Source: Lacisediminihabitans sp046156175 (GTDB lineage Bacteria; Actinomycetota; Actinomycetes; Actinomycetales; Microbacteriaceae). From it: 64,000 nucleotides of DNA. Numbering within the stretch: position 1 is the first letter of the stretch; the number at the start of each line of letters is the position of its first letter. Below, piece after piece: positions 1-10,000 of this stretch. Under the pieces are notes generated by a model, which was given only the letters and a program-made list of their open reading frames with translations, was not told where the DNA came from and searched no databases. Both the position numbers and the translations under genes were made by a program. The stretch covers positions 698,558 to 762,557 of the forward strand of contig NZ_JAYLVL010000003.1 in assembly GCF_046156175.1 (NCBI RefSeq). Direction: 5' to 3'.

Positions 1-894
1 AAGACCCTGTTCACCGCGCCGACCGCGCTGCGAGCCATCCGCAAGGCCGATCCGCACGCCGCGCTCTCCCACCAGTACGACCTCAGCTGCCTCGACGCCC
101 TCTTCCTCGCCGGCGAGCGCCTCGACCCCGACACCTGGACCTGGGCCACCGCGCTGCTCGAGAAGCCGGTGATCGACCACTGGTGGCAGACCGAGACAGG
201 CTGGGCGATCTGCGCGAGTCCGCGGGGCCTCGAGGAGCTTCCGCTTCGTGCCGGATCGCCATCCTTCCCCGTGCCCGGGTACAACGTGAGCATCGTGGAC
301 GAGCACGGCCAGCCCGTGCCGCACCTCGACGAGGGGAACATCGTCATCTCCCTCCCACTGCCTCCCGGCACCCTCGCCACCCTGTGGAATGGCGACGAAC
401 GCTATGTGCACCAATATCTCTCGGTGTTCCCCGGCCACTACCTCACGGGCGACTCAGGCTACTTCGACCGCGAGGGCTACCTCTATGTCATGGGCCGCAC
501 CGACGACATCATCAATGTGGCGGGCCACCGGCTCTCGACTGGCTCGATGGAGCAGGTGCTCGCACAGCATCCGGCCGTCGCCGAGTGCGCGGTGATCGGG
601 GTGCACGACGAGATCAAGGGCCAGAAACCGATGGGCTACGTTGTGCTAAAGAGCGGAACGGACATCACCGACGATGCCCTCGCCGCCGACCTGGTCGCGA
701 TGGTGCGGGAGCAGATCGGCGCCGTCGCGGCGTTCCGCGACGTGGTGGTGGTCTCCGGACTGCCGAAGACCCGGTCGGGCAAGATCCTGCGCAAGACCAT
801 GCGCCAGATCGTGAACGGCGAGGACTACGTGGTGCCCCCGACGATCGAGGACACGCAATCGATCGCGGTGATCACCGCGACGGTCAGTCGCTGA
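1..894 (+). CDS. prpE: Propionyl-CoA synthetase (PrpE-type acyl-CoA synthetase), 5' end cut off by the window
   Basis: AMP-forming ligase that activates propionate (or acetate) to its CoA ester in the cytoplasm. The reading frame is open from base 1, so only the C-terminal half (about 297 residues) is present. Visible features are the family motif HWWQTETGW near residue 60, the hinge region GDSGYFDREGYLYVMGRTDD followed by INVAGHRLST, and the C-terminal PKTRSGKILR, which carries the catalytic Lys that is acetylated in this family. The opening residues (TLFTAPTALRAIRK) resemble PrpE more than Acs. Its 3' end overlaps the convergent Lrp-type regulator by 11 bp. Its position beside a branched-chain oxoacid dehydrogenase operon fits handling of propionyl-CoA from isoleucine or valine; that link is inference. 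Confidence 0.9.
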   Translation, partial: KTLFTAPTALRAIRKADPHAALSHQYDLSCLDALFLAGERLDPDTWTWATALLEKPVIDHWWQTETGWAICASPRGLEELPLRAGSPSFPVPGYNVSIVDEHGQPVPHLDEGNIVISLPLPPGTLATLWNGDERYVHQYLSVFPGHYLTGDSGYFDREGYLYVMGRTDDIINVAGHRLSTGSMEQVLAQHPAVAECAVIGVHDEIKGQKPMGYVVLKSGTDITDDALAADLVAMVREQIGAVAAFRDVVVVSGLPKTRSGKILRKTMRQIVNGEDYVVPPTIEDTQSIAVITATVSR

Positions 895-1360
895 GACCGG
901 CGCGCTGCCGCAACAGCGGCGCCGTGCGATAGGGCACCATCTCCCGCATCGACAGCGAGACCTCGGTGCGCTCGATTCCGGGTGAGGCCAGGATGACCCC
1001 GGCGATGCGGTACAGATCGTCGGTGTCCTGCGCCACCACGCGGATCATGATGTCGGCGTCCCCGGCGATGCCGTGCACCTCCACCACCTCGGGGATGCCG
1101 GTGAGCGCGGCCTCGATCTCCTGCAGGCGGTGCTGGTCGACCCTGGCCGCGACGAAGGCGGTGAGCGGATAGCCCAGGGCCCGGTGCTGCACGCGCTGAT
1201 CCATGCTGCCGAGCAGTTGCCCGGCCTCGAGCCGCGCGAGCCGCGACTGCACAGTGTTGCGGGAGAGCCCGAGGCGCTGGGCGAGCTCGACGCCCGAGAG
1301 CCGGGCGTCGTCGCTGAGGGCGAGAAGGATGCGGGCATCGGTGCCGTCGAGGTCTTGCAT
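884..1360 (-). CDS. Lrp/AsnC family transcriptional regulator
   Basis: Feast/famine regulator of 158 residues. The N-terminal helix-turn-helix (GVELAQRLGLSRNTVQSRL) is followed by a ligand-binding RAM domain (AFVAARVDQHRLQEIEAAL, then EVVEVHGIAGDADIMIRV). The ATG at 1360 was chosen because the family begins with a short LDxTDxxIL segment (MQDLDGTDARILLAL here); the longer upstream reading frame has Cys-rich, non-family sequence. It is transcribed divergently from the E1alpha-E1beta-E2 operon across a 167 bp gap. By analogy with BkdR/PdhR-type Lrp proteins it probably controls that operon in response to amino acids. No operator was identified. Confidence 0.9.
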   Translation of the reverse strand: MQDLDGTDARILLALSDDARLSGVELAQRLGLSRNTVQSRLARLEAGQLLGSMDQRVQHRALGYPLTAFVAARVDQHRLQEIEAALTGIPEVVEVHGIAGDADIMIRVVAQDTDDLYRIAGVILASPGIERTEVSLSMREMVPYRTAPLLRQRAGLSD

Positions 1361-1527
1361 GTATCGCAGTCTGGCACGGTTGGACGCACTCCCGGTGTGC
1401 ATTCTGCTCAATACTCGAGAGATGGGTTGTGCAGTATCGCCGCAGGGCGCACTATTCAGGGACAACTGGCCACAAGCCAGACAGGCACAGACGCCAGCAT
1501 TCATACACGTCAACGAGGACGGTAGCC

Positions 1528-2643
1528 ATGAGCATCGCATCGATCGAGACCACCGAGCACACCGAAGCGGTGGCGCTGTTGCCCACCGCCGGCGGCGACC
1601 TGATCTCCCATCCCGTCTTCTCGAGCTATGTCAGCGACATCGGGGACGCCGAGCTGGTGCAGCTGTACACCGATCTCGTGGTCGTGCGGCGCATCGACGC
1701 CGAGGCCACGGCGCTGCAGCGCCAGGGCGAGCTCGGCCTCTGGGCGCCGATGCTCGGCCAGGAGGCCGCGCAGGTGGGATCCGCCCACGCCCTGCGCTCG
1801 AAGGACTTCGTCTTCGCCAGCTACCGTGAGCACGCCGTCGCCTACGTGCGCGGAGTGGATCCCACCATGATCCTGCGCTTCTGGCGCGGATCGACCCACT
1901 CGGGCTGGAACCCCTACGAGGTCAACATGACGACCCCGGCGATCGTCGTCGGTTCGCAGATGCTGCAGGCGGTCGGCTACGGGATGGGCATCCGCCGCGA
2001 CCGCTCCGACGACATCGCGATCACCTACTTCGGAGATGGTGCGACCAGCCAGGGCGACTTCTCCGAGGCCCTCGGATTCGCCGCCAGCTTCAACGCCCCG
2101 GTCGTCTTCTTCTGCCAGAACAACCAGTTCGCGATCTCGGCTCCCGTGGGCGTGCAGACCACCGTGCCGATCGTGCGGCGTGCCGCCGGTTTCGGAATTG
2201 TGGGCGTGCAGGTGGACGGCAACGACGTGCTCGCCGTGCTCGCCGTCACCCGCTACGCCGCCGAGCGCGCGCGCAACGGCGACGGACCCACCTTCATCGA
2301 AGCCGTGACCTACCGCATGGGGCCGCACACGACATCCGACGACCCGACCCGCTACCGCGATGCCGAAGAGCTCGCCCGCTGGAAGGAGCGCGACCCGATC
2401 GACCGGCTGCGGCGCACCCTGGAGCACCGTGGGCTCGCGACCCCGGAGATGCTCGCCGCTGCCGAAGCGAAGGCCGCCGAGTTCGCGGCCTCGGTGCGCG
2501 CCGGATGCCTCGGAACCGTCGAACCGGCGCCGGAGTCCATCTTCGAGAACGTCTACTGCGAGCCGCACTCGCTGCTCGAGGAGGAGCGGGTCGAATTCCT
2601 GGCGTACCACGGCATCCCCGACACGAAGGCGGCCGACAAGTGA
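1528..2643 (+). CDS. 2-oxoacid (branched-chain) dehydrogenase E1 component, alpha subunit
   Basis: Thiamine-diphosphate-dependent E1alpha (371 residues) of a 2-oxoacid dehydrogenase complex, which decarboxylates branched-chain 2-oxoacids or pyruvate. The ThDP/Mg motif is visible as GDGATSQGDF (about 169-178) ending in CQNNQFAIS, and the phosphorylation-loop-like segment YRMGPHTTSDDPTRYR resembles the branched-chain (BCKDH) type. The ATG at 1528 was chosen because homology begins there and a purine-rich GAGGA lies 9 to 13 nt upstream. It is the first gene of a tightly packed operon: its stop overlaps the GTG start of E1beta (GTGA). Substrate preference (branched-chain versus pyruvate) cannot be decided from sequence alone; the co-transcribed acyl-CoA dehydrogenase favours branched-chain. 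Confidence 0.9.
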   Translation: MSIASIETTEHTEAVALLPTAGGDLISHPVFSSYVSDIGDAELVQLYTDLVVVRRIDAEATALQRQGELGLWAPMLGQEAAQVGSAHALRSKDFVFASYREHAVAYVRGVDPTMILRFWRGSTHSGWNPYEVNMTTPAIVVGSQMLQAVGYGMGIRRDRSDDIAITYFGDGATSQGDFSEALGFAASFNAPVVFFCQNNQFAISAPVGVQTTVPIVRRAAGFGIVGVQVDGNDVLAVLAVTRYAAERARNGDGPTFIEAVTYRMGPHTTSDDPTRYRDAEELARWKERDPIDRLRRTLEHRGLATPEMLAAAEAKAAEFAASVRAGCLGTVEPAPESIFENVYCEPHSLLEEERVEFLAYHGIPDTKAADK

Positions 2644-3620
2644 CGATCCTCTCCCTCGCCAAGGCCATCAACGCCGGGCTGCGCCGCTCGCTCGACTCCG
2701 ACGACCGCGTCATGCTGATGGGCGAAGACGTCGGCGCCCTCGGCGGCGTCTTCCGCGTGACCGACCAGCTTCAGGCAGAATTCGGCCGGGAGCGGGTGTT
2801 CGACACCCCGCTCGCGGAATCCGGCATCATCGGCACCGCCATCGGACTCGCGATGCGGGGCTACCGACCCGTCTGCGAGATCCAGTTCGACGGCTTCATC
2901 TACCCGGCTTTCGACCAGATCGTGTCGCAGCTGGCGAAGATCCATAAGCGCACCGACGGGGCCGTCACCGTGCCCCTGACCATCCGAGTGCCCTACGGCG
3001 GGGGGATCGGAGCGGTGGAGCACCACTCCGAGTCGCCAGAGGCCTACTTCGCGCACACCGCCGGCCTCCGTGTCGTCTCGTGCTCGTCCGCGGATGACGC
3101 CTACGGCATGATCCAGCAGGCCATCGCCTCCGACGACCCGGTGCTGTTCTTCGAACCGAAGCGCCGCTACTGGGACAAGCAGGATGTCGACCTCGACGGC
3201 ACCCCGACACTCGGGCTCTTCGACGCCCGGGTGCTCACCGAGGGGACCGATCTCACAGTCGTCGCCTACGGCCCGATGGTGGCCACCGCCCTCGCCGCCG
3301 CCCGCGAGGCGGCCACCGAGGGCACCTCGGTCGAGGTCATCGACCTGCGATCGCTCTCCCCCATCGACTTCGTCACCATCGAGCGCTCGGTCGCGAAGAC
3401 CGGTCGGCTCGTCGTGGTTCACGAGGCTCCCGCGTTCCTGGGGCTCGGGGCCGAGATCGCCGCCCGCATCTCCGAGCGCTGCTTCTGGATGCTCGAATCC
3501 CCCGTGATCCGGGTGGGTGGGTACTCGACGCCCTATCCGCCGTCCAAGGTGGAGCAGTATTATCTGCCCGATATCGACCGGGTACTCGACGCGATCGACC
3601 GAAGCCTGGCGGTGCAGTGA
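2640..3620 (+). CDS. 2-oxoacid (branched-chain) dehydrogenase E1 component, beta subunit
   Basis: E1beta (326 residues), partner of the preceding alpha subunit. Family features are MGEDVGALGGVFRVTDQLQ near the N-terminus, the pyrimidine-binding region with DTPLAESGIIG, and the C-terminal transketolase domain with EVIDLRSLSPID and VVVHEAP. The GTG at 2640 overlaps the E1alpha stop by 4 nt, implying translational coupling, and it gives the standard N-terminus (TILSLAKAIN). It is followed by E2 with a 1-nt stop/start overlap. Confidence 0.92.
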   Translation: MTILSLAKAINAGLRRSLDSDDRVMLMGEDVGALGGVFRVTDQLQAEFGRERVFDTPLAESGIIGTAIGLAMRGYRPVCEIQFDGFIYPAFDQIVSQLAKIHKRTDGAVTVPLTIRVPYGGGIGAVEHHSESPEAYFAHTAGLRVVSCSSADDAYGMIQQAIASDDPVLFFEPKRRYWDKQDVDLDGTPTLGLFDARVLTEGTDLTVVAYGPMVATALAAAREAATEGTSVEVIDLRSLSPIDFVTIERSVAKTGRLVVVHEAPAFLGLGAEIAARISERCFWMLESPVIRVGGYSTPYPPSKVEQYYLPDIDRVLDAIDRSLAVQ

Positions 3621-4933
3621 TGGCTACCGACTTCCTGCTCCCCGACCTCGGCGAAGGCCTCACCGATGCGGAGATCGTGCGCTGGCTCGTGAAGGCCGGT
3701 GACGAGGTGACGCTCAACCAGGTCATCTGCGAGGTGGAGACCGCCAAGGCTCTGGTCGAGCTGCCCTCGCCGATCGTCGGGGTCGTCTCCTCCCTGCGCG
3801 TCTCCGAGGGCGAGACGGTGATGGTGGGGGCGCCGATCATCAGCTTCGGCACCGATGACCTCGCGCCAGAGGCGACCGAAGAAGACGGCCGGTCGAATAT
3901 GCTCGTCGGCTACGGTCCGGGCGAGATCGACCACAGGTCGGGCCATCGCCGTCGAAGGAGTGCTCTGGCTGCTTCTGCTCCCGCGGCCGCACCGGCGAGT
4001 GCCGCCTCACCCGCCGCCGCGCCCGTGCCCTCCGCCGCTCCCGCCCCTCCCACGCCGTCACGCGTGCTCGCCAAGCCGCCGGTGAGGGATCTGGCCCGGC
4101 GGCTCGGGCTCGACCTCTCGACCGTCATCGGTACGGGATCGAATGGCGCGGTCATCCGCTCGGATGTCGAGGCCGCGAGTGCTGCTCCGGCGACCGGCGT
4201 CGCCGGCACCGTCTCCGCGGCCGTTCCCCGGCCGGAGGAGACCCGCGTGCCGATCAGCGGCGTGCGCAAGCGCACCGCCGCGGCCATGGTCGCGAGCGCG
4301 TTCACCGCGCCCCATGTCACCGAGTTCGTCACTGTGGATGTCACTCCCACCGTCGAACTGGTGGAGCATCTGCGAGCGCACCCGGCATTCGATGGCGCGC
4401 GGGTCACCCCGCTGCTGCTCGTCGCGAAGGCGTTGGCGATGGTGATTCTGCGGCATCCGGAACTGAACTCCCGTTGGGACGAGGCGAGCCAGGAGATCGT
4501 GACCTACCGGGCGGTCAATCTCGGCATCGCGGTAGCCACGCCCCGCGGCCTCATGGTGCCGAACATCCAAGATGTCAACTCACTGACACTCCGCGAGCTC
4601 GCCGATGCCCTCTCGGGCCTGGCGACTCGCGCGCGCGACGGCAAGACCGCCGTCTCCGAACTCTCCGGCGGCACCATCAGCATCACGAACATCGGCAGTT
4701 TCGGCATCGACAGCGGCACCCCGATCATCAACCCCGGAGAGGCGGCGATTCTCTGCACCGGGGCGATCCGGCGCCAGCCCTGGGAGTTCCGCGGGGAGAT
4801 CGCTCTGCGCTCGGTGATGACCCTGAGCGTCTCCTTCGATCATCGTCTCGTGGACGGGGCCGAGGGCTCGGCCTTCCTCGCAGAGATCGGCCGTATCCTG
4901 GCCGATCCGCTCGAACTCATCGCCCTCGGATAG
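3620..4933 (+). CDS. Dihydrolipoamide acyltransferase (E2) of the 2-oxoacid dehydrogenase complex
   Basis: E2 core protein (437 residues) that transfers the acyl group from E1 to CoA. Domains in order: one lipoyl domain (about 1-78, lipoyl-Lys in VETAKALVEL, K43), an Ala/Pro-rich linker, a peripheral subunit-binding domain (PVRDLARRLGLDLSTVIGTG), a second linker, and the catalytic acetyltransferase domain with DHRLVDG near the C-terminus. The ATG at 3620 overlaps the E1beta TGA by one base; a GTG immediately before (3617) is also in frame. No E3 (dihydrolipoamide dehydrogenase) is encoded nearby, so the complex must use one from elsewhere. Confidence 0.92.
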   Translation: MATDFLLPDLGEGLTDAEIVRWLVKAGDEVTLNQVICEVETAKALVELPSPIVGVVSSLRVSEGETVMVGAPIISFGTDDLAPEATEEDGRSNMLVGYGPGEIDHRSGHRRRRSALAASAPAAAPASAASPAAAPVPSAAPAPPTPSRVLAKPPVRDLARRLGLDLSTVIGTGSNGAVIRSDVEAASAAPATGVAGTVSAAVPRPEETRVPISGVRKRTAAAMVASAFTAPHVTEFVTVDVTPTVELVEHLRAHPAFDGARVTPLLLVAKALAMVILRHPELNSRWDEASQEIVTYRAVNLGIAVATPRGLMVPNIQDVNSLTLRELADALSGLATRARDGKTAVSELSGGTISITNIGSFGIDSGTPIINPGEAAILCTGAIRRQPWEFRGEIALRSVMTLSVSFDHRLVDGAEGSAFLAEIGRILADPLELIALG

Positions 4934-4940
4934 GAGCAGC

Positions 4941-5684
4941 ATGAACATCACCGACACCGTGGCCATCGTCACGGGAGGGGCCTCTGGCCTCGGGCTGGCC
5001 ACCGCCCGCGAGCTCGCCTCGGCCGGCGCTCGCGTGGTCATCCTCGATCTGACCGCGCCCGCCGAGGCGCTGGAGGGCACGACCTTCGTCGCCGCCGATG
5101 TGACGAGCGAAGCGGAGGTCGCGGCCGCGGTGACGACGGCAACGGGGCTCGGCACCCTGCGCATCCTCGTCAACTGCGCCGGTATCGCGCCCGCGAACCG
5201 TGTCGTCGGCCGGGAAGGCCCCCTCTCCCTCGACGTGTTCGAGCGCGCCATCCGGATCAATCTGATCGGGACCTTCAACGTGCTTCGCCTGGCCGCCGCG
5301 GCCATGCAGCAGAACGAACCGATCGACGGCGAGCGCGGGGTCATCATCAACACGGCCTCGGTGGCTGCCTTCGACGGGCAGATCGGCCAGGCGGCCTACT
5401 CGGCCTCCAAGGGTGCGGTCGCGGCCATGACGCTGCCGATCGCGCGCGAGTTCGCCGCGCACCTCATCCGCGTCATGACCATCGCGCCCGGGGTCTTCGA
5501 GACTCCGATGATGGCGGCAATGAGCGACGAGACGAAGCTTTCGCTCGGCAGCCAGGTGCCACATCCCGCACGACTCGGACGGCCGGACGAATATGCCGCG
5601 CTCGTGAGGCACATCGTGGAGAACCCCTACCTCAACGGAGAGACGATTCGCCTCGACGGCGCGATCAGGATGACGCCCCGATGA
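4941..5684 (+). CDS. SDR family 3-hydroxyacyl-CoA dehydrogenase-like oxidoreductase
   Basis: Short-chain dehydrogenase of 247 residues. It shows the NAD-binding TGGASGLG motif near residue 11, the NCAGIA motif, and the YSASKG (Tyr-xxx-Lys) catalytic motif with NTASVAAFDGQIGQAAYSASK. The sequence resembles type II 3-hydroxyacyl-CoA dehydrogenase (2-methyl-3-hydroxybutyryl-CoA dehydrogenase), a step of isoleucine degradation, which matches its place downstream of the oxoacid dehydrogenase genes. GGAGCAGC stands just before the ATG, and the 3' end overlaps the acyl-CoA dehydrogenase start (ATGA). Exact substrate is inference. Confidence 0.85.
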   Translation: MNITDTVAIVTGGASGLGLATARELASAGARVVILDLTAPAEALEGTTFVAADVTSEAEVAAAVTTATGLGTLRILVNCAGIAPANRVVGREGPLSLDVFERAIRINLIGTFNVLRLAAAAMQQNEPIDGERGVIINTASVAAFDGQIGQAAYSASKGAVAAMTLPIAREFAAHLIRVMTIAPGVFETPMMAAMSDETKLSLGSQVPHPARLGRPDEYAALVRHIVENPYLNGETIRLDGAIRMTPR

Positions 5685-6877
5685 GCCTGCAGTCCAACAC
5701 CGCCATCGCGGACGCACGCCGCCCCCGACCTTCCGATGACTTCCTCGACTACCGCGGCCTGCTCACGCCGGTGGAGCAAAACCGCCTCGCCGACGCCACC
5801 GCGACCTTCGATCGCGAGGTGCGTCCGGTCATCGGTTCCCACTGGGATGCCGCGACTTTCCCCTTCGAGCTGCTGCCGACCCTTGCCGGTCTCGACCTCA
5901 TCGGCATCCCCGACGCGGGAGGCAGCCATCTGCTGAGGGGCTTCCTCCATCTCGAACTGTCGCGGGTCGACATGTCGATCTCCACGTTCCTCGGAGTGCA
6001 CTCCGAACTCGTCACCGCAGCGATCGACCGGCTCGGCTCCGACGAACAGCGCGAAAGACTGCTCCCCGGCCTCCACGACCTGTCCCGCATCGGCGCCTTC
6101 GCCCTGACCGAGCCCGATCATGGGTCGGACATCTCCCGCTCGATGAAGACGACAGCCACCCGGCACGGCGACACCTGGAGCATCACCGGCGCCAAACGCT
6201 GGATCGGCAACGGCACGATGGCCGACCACATCATCCTCTGGGCACGCGACACCGCCGACGGCGAGATCAAGGCCTTCATCGTCGATCGCGGCACCCCTGG
6301 CCTGCGCACAGAGAAGATCGAGAACAAGATCTCCCTGCGTATCGTGCAGAACGCCGACATCCTGCTCCATGACGTGCGCGTCGACGAGTCGTCCCGGCTG
6401 CCCGGTGCGAACTCGTTCCGCGACGCGAGCGCACTGCTCACGGACTCCCGGGTCTGGGTGGCCTGGCAGACCGTCGGACTGCAGTTCGCCGCCTATGACC
6501 ACGCGCTCGCCTACGCACTCGAGCGCCAGCAGTTCGGAAAGCCGATTGCGTCGTTCCAGCTGGTGCAGGAGAAACTCGTGCGGATCCTCGAGAACACGAC
6601 CGCGTCGCTCGGCACGATGGTGCGCATCGCGCAGCTCCAGCAGCAGGGCACCCTGCGCTCCGAGCACGCGGCGATGGCCAAGGCCTCCGGCAGCGCCCGC
6701 ATGCGCGAGTCGGTGGCGATGGCGCGCGGCATTCTCGGGGGAAACGGCATCTCGACCGACTTCGGCATGGCGCGCATCTTCGCGGATGCCGAAGCGGTCT
6801 ACAGCTACGAGGGGAGCTACGAGATCAACACCCTGTTGGTCGGGCGGGCGATCACGGGGATCTCCGCCTTCGAATAG
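5681..6877 (+). CDS. Acyl-CoA dehydrogenase (glutaryl/short-branched acyl-CoA type)
   Basis: FAD-dependent acyl-CoA dehydrogenase, 398 residues. Visible motifs are FALTEPDHGSDIS (FAD contact), WSITGAKRWIGNGTMAD, the ARG..LGGNGIS segment (AMARGILGGNGISTDFG), and the C-terminal YEGSYEINTLLVGRAITG. In the last motif the Glu of YEG is the catalytic base position used by the glutaryl-CoA/isovaleryl-type clade. It is the last gene of the operon and its start overlaps the SDR stop. Together with E1/E2/SDR it suggests oxidative degradation of branched-chain amino acid carbon skeletons. Confidence 0.88.
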   Translation: MSLQSNTAIADARRPRPSDDFLDYRGLLTPVEQNRLADATATFDREVRPVIGSHWDAATFPFELLPTLAGLDLIGIPDAGGSHLLRGFLHLELSRVDMSISTFLGVHSELVTAAIDRLGSDEQRERLLPGLHDLSRIGAFALTEPDHGSDISRSMKTTATRHGDTWSITGAKRWIGNGTMADHIILWARDTADGEIKAFIVDRGTPGLRTEKIENKISLRIVQNADILLHDVRVDESSRLPGANSFRDASALLTDSRVWVAWQTVGLQFAAYDHALAYALERQQFGKPIASFQLVQEKLVRILENTTASLGTMVRIAQLQQQGTLRSEHAAMAKASGSARMRESVAMARGILGGNGISTDFGMARIFADAEAVYSYEGSYEINTLLVGRAITGISAFE

Positions 6878-6912
6878 CTCCGCCCTCGACTAGCTCCACC
6901 ATCGACTGGAGC

Positions 6913-6929
6913 GAGCCGTCGAGCGGCTC
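6913..6929. repeat. Short GC-rich hairpin in the acdh-hrpA intergenic region
   Basis: GAGCCG-TCGAG-CGGCTC forms a 6-bp stem (7 bp with the flanking C/G) about 35 nt after the acyl-CoA dehydrogenase stop. Further GGCTCGAGC-type sequence follows. It may terminate or stabilise the upstream operon transcript, but there is no T-run, so classification as a terminator is weak. Confidence 0.35.
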
Positions 6930-6999
6930 GAGCTTTCGGGCGGCTCGAGCGCCTTCGCTCTTCTCGCCTGCCCGGAGGAGACGGTGAAGGTGCAGTCGG

Positions 7000-7005
7000 T
7001 AGAAT
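7000..7005 (+). promoter_or_regulatory. -10 hexamer TAGAAT of a probably leaderless hrpA transcript
   Basis: TAGAAT sits 9 nt before the ATG at 7015, and there is no ribosome-binding site in between (TGGACACCC). With transcription starting 6 to 9 nt after the hexamer, the mRNA would begin at or within a few bases of the start codon. The same layout recurs across the window. Confidence 0.6.
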
Positions 7006-7014
7006 TGGACACCC

Positions 7015-10000
7015 ATGACCGACGCGACCACCGACAACGCGACCTCGCAGTACGTGATCTCTTATCCGGAGGATCTCCCGGTCAGCCAACGCCGCGATGA
7101 CATCGCCGCCGCCATCCGCACCCACCAGGTCGTGATCATCGCCGGCGAGACCGGCTCGGGAAAGACCACCCAGCTGCCGAAGATCCTGCTCGAACTCGGC
7201 AAGACGAGCATCGGCCACACCCAGCCGAGGCGCATCGCCGCGCGCACGATCGCCGAGCGCATCTCCGACGAACTCGGGACGCCTCTCGGCGGGCTCGTCG
7301 GCTACCAGGTGAGATTCACCGACACCGTTGGCCCCGACACCCGGATCAAGCTGATGACCGACGGCATCCTGCTCAACGAGATCCACCGCGACCGGCTCCT
7401 CCGCAAGTACGACGCGATCATCATCGACGAGGCCCACGAGCGCAGCCTCACCATCGACTTCCTTCTCGGCTATCTCAAACAGCTGATGCCGCAGCGACCC
7501 GACCTCAGCATCATCGTGACCTCCGCGACCATCGACCCCGAGAGCTTCTCCCGTCACTTCGCGGATGCCGCGGGCGTCGGCGCACCGATCGTCGAGGTGA
7601 GCGGACGAACCTTCCCCGTCGAGGTGCGGTACCGCCCACTCGTGGCCGAGGCCTCGCTGGAAGAGGATGAGGACGACACGGAGGCGGAGGCCGACCTCGA
7701 TCCCCTCGAGGGGATCAACGCCGCGCTGGACGAACTGGCCCGCGAGTCGAACGGTGACGTGCTGGTCTTCCTCAGCGGGGAGAACGAGATCCGGGATGCC
7801 GAGGAGGCGATCGGCGGCCGGAACCTGCCATTCACCGAGGTGCTTCCGCTCTACGGTCGACTGAGTTCTGCCGAGCAACACCGGGTGTTCGAGACCGGGC
7901 GAGCCCCCGGCATCCGTCGTCGCATCGTGCTGGCGACCAACGTGGCGGAGACCAGCCTCACCGTGCCGGGCATCAAGTACGTCATCGATGCGGGCACGGC
8001 CCGCATCTCGCGCTACAGCGTGCGCTCGAAGGTGCAGAGACTGCCCATCGAAGCGATCAGCCAGGCGAGCGCGAACCAGCGCTCGGGCCGAAGCGGTCGA
8101 ACGAGTGACGGCATCGCCATCCGCCTGTATGCGGAGCAGGACTTCATGCGCCGACCGGAATATACCGAGCCGGAGATCCTGCGCACGAACCTCGCCGCCG
8201 TCATCCTGCAGATGATCTCGCTCGGACTCGGCGATATCGCCAGGTTCCCCTTCCTTCAGCCGCCGGACTCGCGCGGCATCAAGGACGGTCTGGACCTTCT
8301 GCGAGAGCTCGGAGCCGTGGAGGCCGGAAGCGGAGACGATCCCCGCATCACCCGCATCGGCAAGCAGCTCACGCAATTGCCGATCGATCCGCGACTCGCG
8401 CGCATGGTGGTGGAGTCCAAACAGCACGGGGTGACCCGCGAGGTGATGGCGATCGTCGCCGGGCTCAGCATCCAGGATCCCCGGGAACGACCGCTCGAGA
8501 AGCGAGCGCAGGCCGACCAGTCCCATGCGCGCTTCGTTGATCCGACGAGCGACTTCCTCACACTGCTCAATCTCTGGAATCACCTGCGCGAGAGGGAGAA
8601 GGAACTCAGCGGCAACCAGTTCCGGCGGCTCTGCCGCAGCGAATACCTCAACTATCTTCGGGTGCGCGAGTGGAAGGATGTCTTCCGCCAGCTCGAGCGG
8701 ATGGCGAAGCCGCTCGGTCTCGTGGTCGGTGGCCCGTCTACCAACCCCAACGCCATCCACCGCTCGCTGCTCGCCGGCCTGCTGAGCCAACTGGGCATCC
8801 GGGATGTCGCGAAGAAGGACTACATCGGCGCGAGGCAGGTGCGGTTCAGTGTCTTCCCCGGGTCGGCCCTGGCGAAGAAGCAGCCCGCAGAGCTGATGAG
8901 TGCCGAGCTGGTGGAGACGAGCCGACTGTTCGCTCGCACCAATGCGGCCATCGACCTCTCCTGGGCGGAGCCCATCGCCGGGGATCTCGTGAAGCGAAGC
9001 TACAGCGAGCCGCACTGGGAAAGGAAACAGGGATCCGCCGTCGCCTGGGAGCGGGTCACCCTCTACGGTGTGCCGATCGTGGCACGTCGGCGGGCGCAGT
9101 TCGCGAAGGTCGATCCGGCCTACGCGCGCGAGTTGTTCATCCGCCACGCCCTCGTCGACGGCGAGTGGGACCTCGACCGTGTCGACAAGCGGGTGAGCGC
9201 CTTCGATCGGGCCAACCGCGCCTTGCGCACCGAGCTCGCCGAGCTCGAGGAACGCACGCGCCGACGGGACCTGCTCTTCGACGACGAAGCAGTGTTCGAC
9301 TTCTACCAGCGCCGCATCCCGAGCGAGATCACCAGCCAGCGGCTGTTCGAGACGTGGTGGCGCACGGCGCGCCGCGAGACTCCCGACCTGCTGACGATGA
9401 CAGCCGAGAACCTCATCGACGAGGATGAGGCCGCTCCCGTGGCCGAACTCGTGGAGACCTCGTACCCGAAGACGTGGAGCCAGGGCGACCAGCAGCTGTC
9501 GCTCGGCTACCGTTTCGAGCCGGGAAGCGACGACGACGGGGTCACCGTGCAGGTGCCGATCGCCCTCCTGGCGCGGCTCGACCCGGAGGGTTTCGACTGG
9601 CAGGTGCCCGGTTTTCGGGAGGAGCTCGTCACGGCGCTGCTCAAATCTTTACCGAAGGCGATCCGTCGCAATGTCGTGCCGGCGAACGACTGGGCACGGC
9701 GGCTGCTCGCCGAGCTCCCCGAGGTGAGCGATGGACGCTCGCTGCGGGCGGCCCTCGCGGCCACGATCACCCGGCTCACCTATGTACCGGTCGCCACCAC
9801 CGACTTCGACGAGTCCCGCATCCCCTCCCACCTGCGCATGAGCTTCGCGGTCATCGACGAGCGCTCGCGCACTGTCGCCACGGGCACCGACCTGCGTGCC
9901 CTCCAGGAGCAGCTCAAGTCGACGGTGCGGGAGAGTGTGGCGCGGGCATCCGTCACCCCCCGAAGCAACCTCGAGCGCGCGGGGCTCACCGGTTGGGATT

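Noticed and set aside
884..1540. Longer form of the Lrp regulator starting at 1540
   Set aside because: The extra 60 N-terminal residues are Cys-rich and unlike the family, and they would overlap the start region of the divergent operon.
6817..9147. Long open frame on the minus strand opposite hrpA
   Set aside because: It overlaps the clear HrpA helicase motifs, its composition (His, Arg, Asp-rich) is typical of antisense frames in high-GC DNA, and it has no family resemblance.
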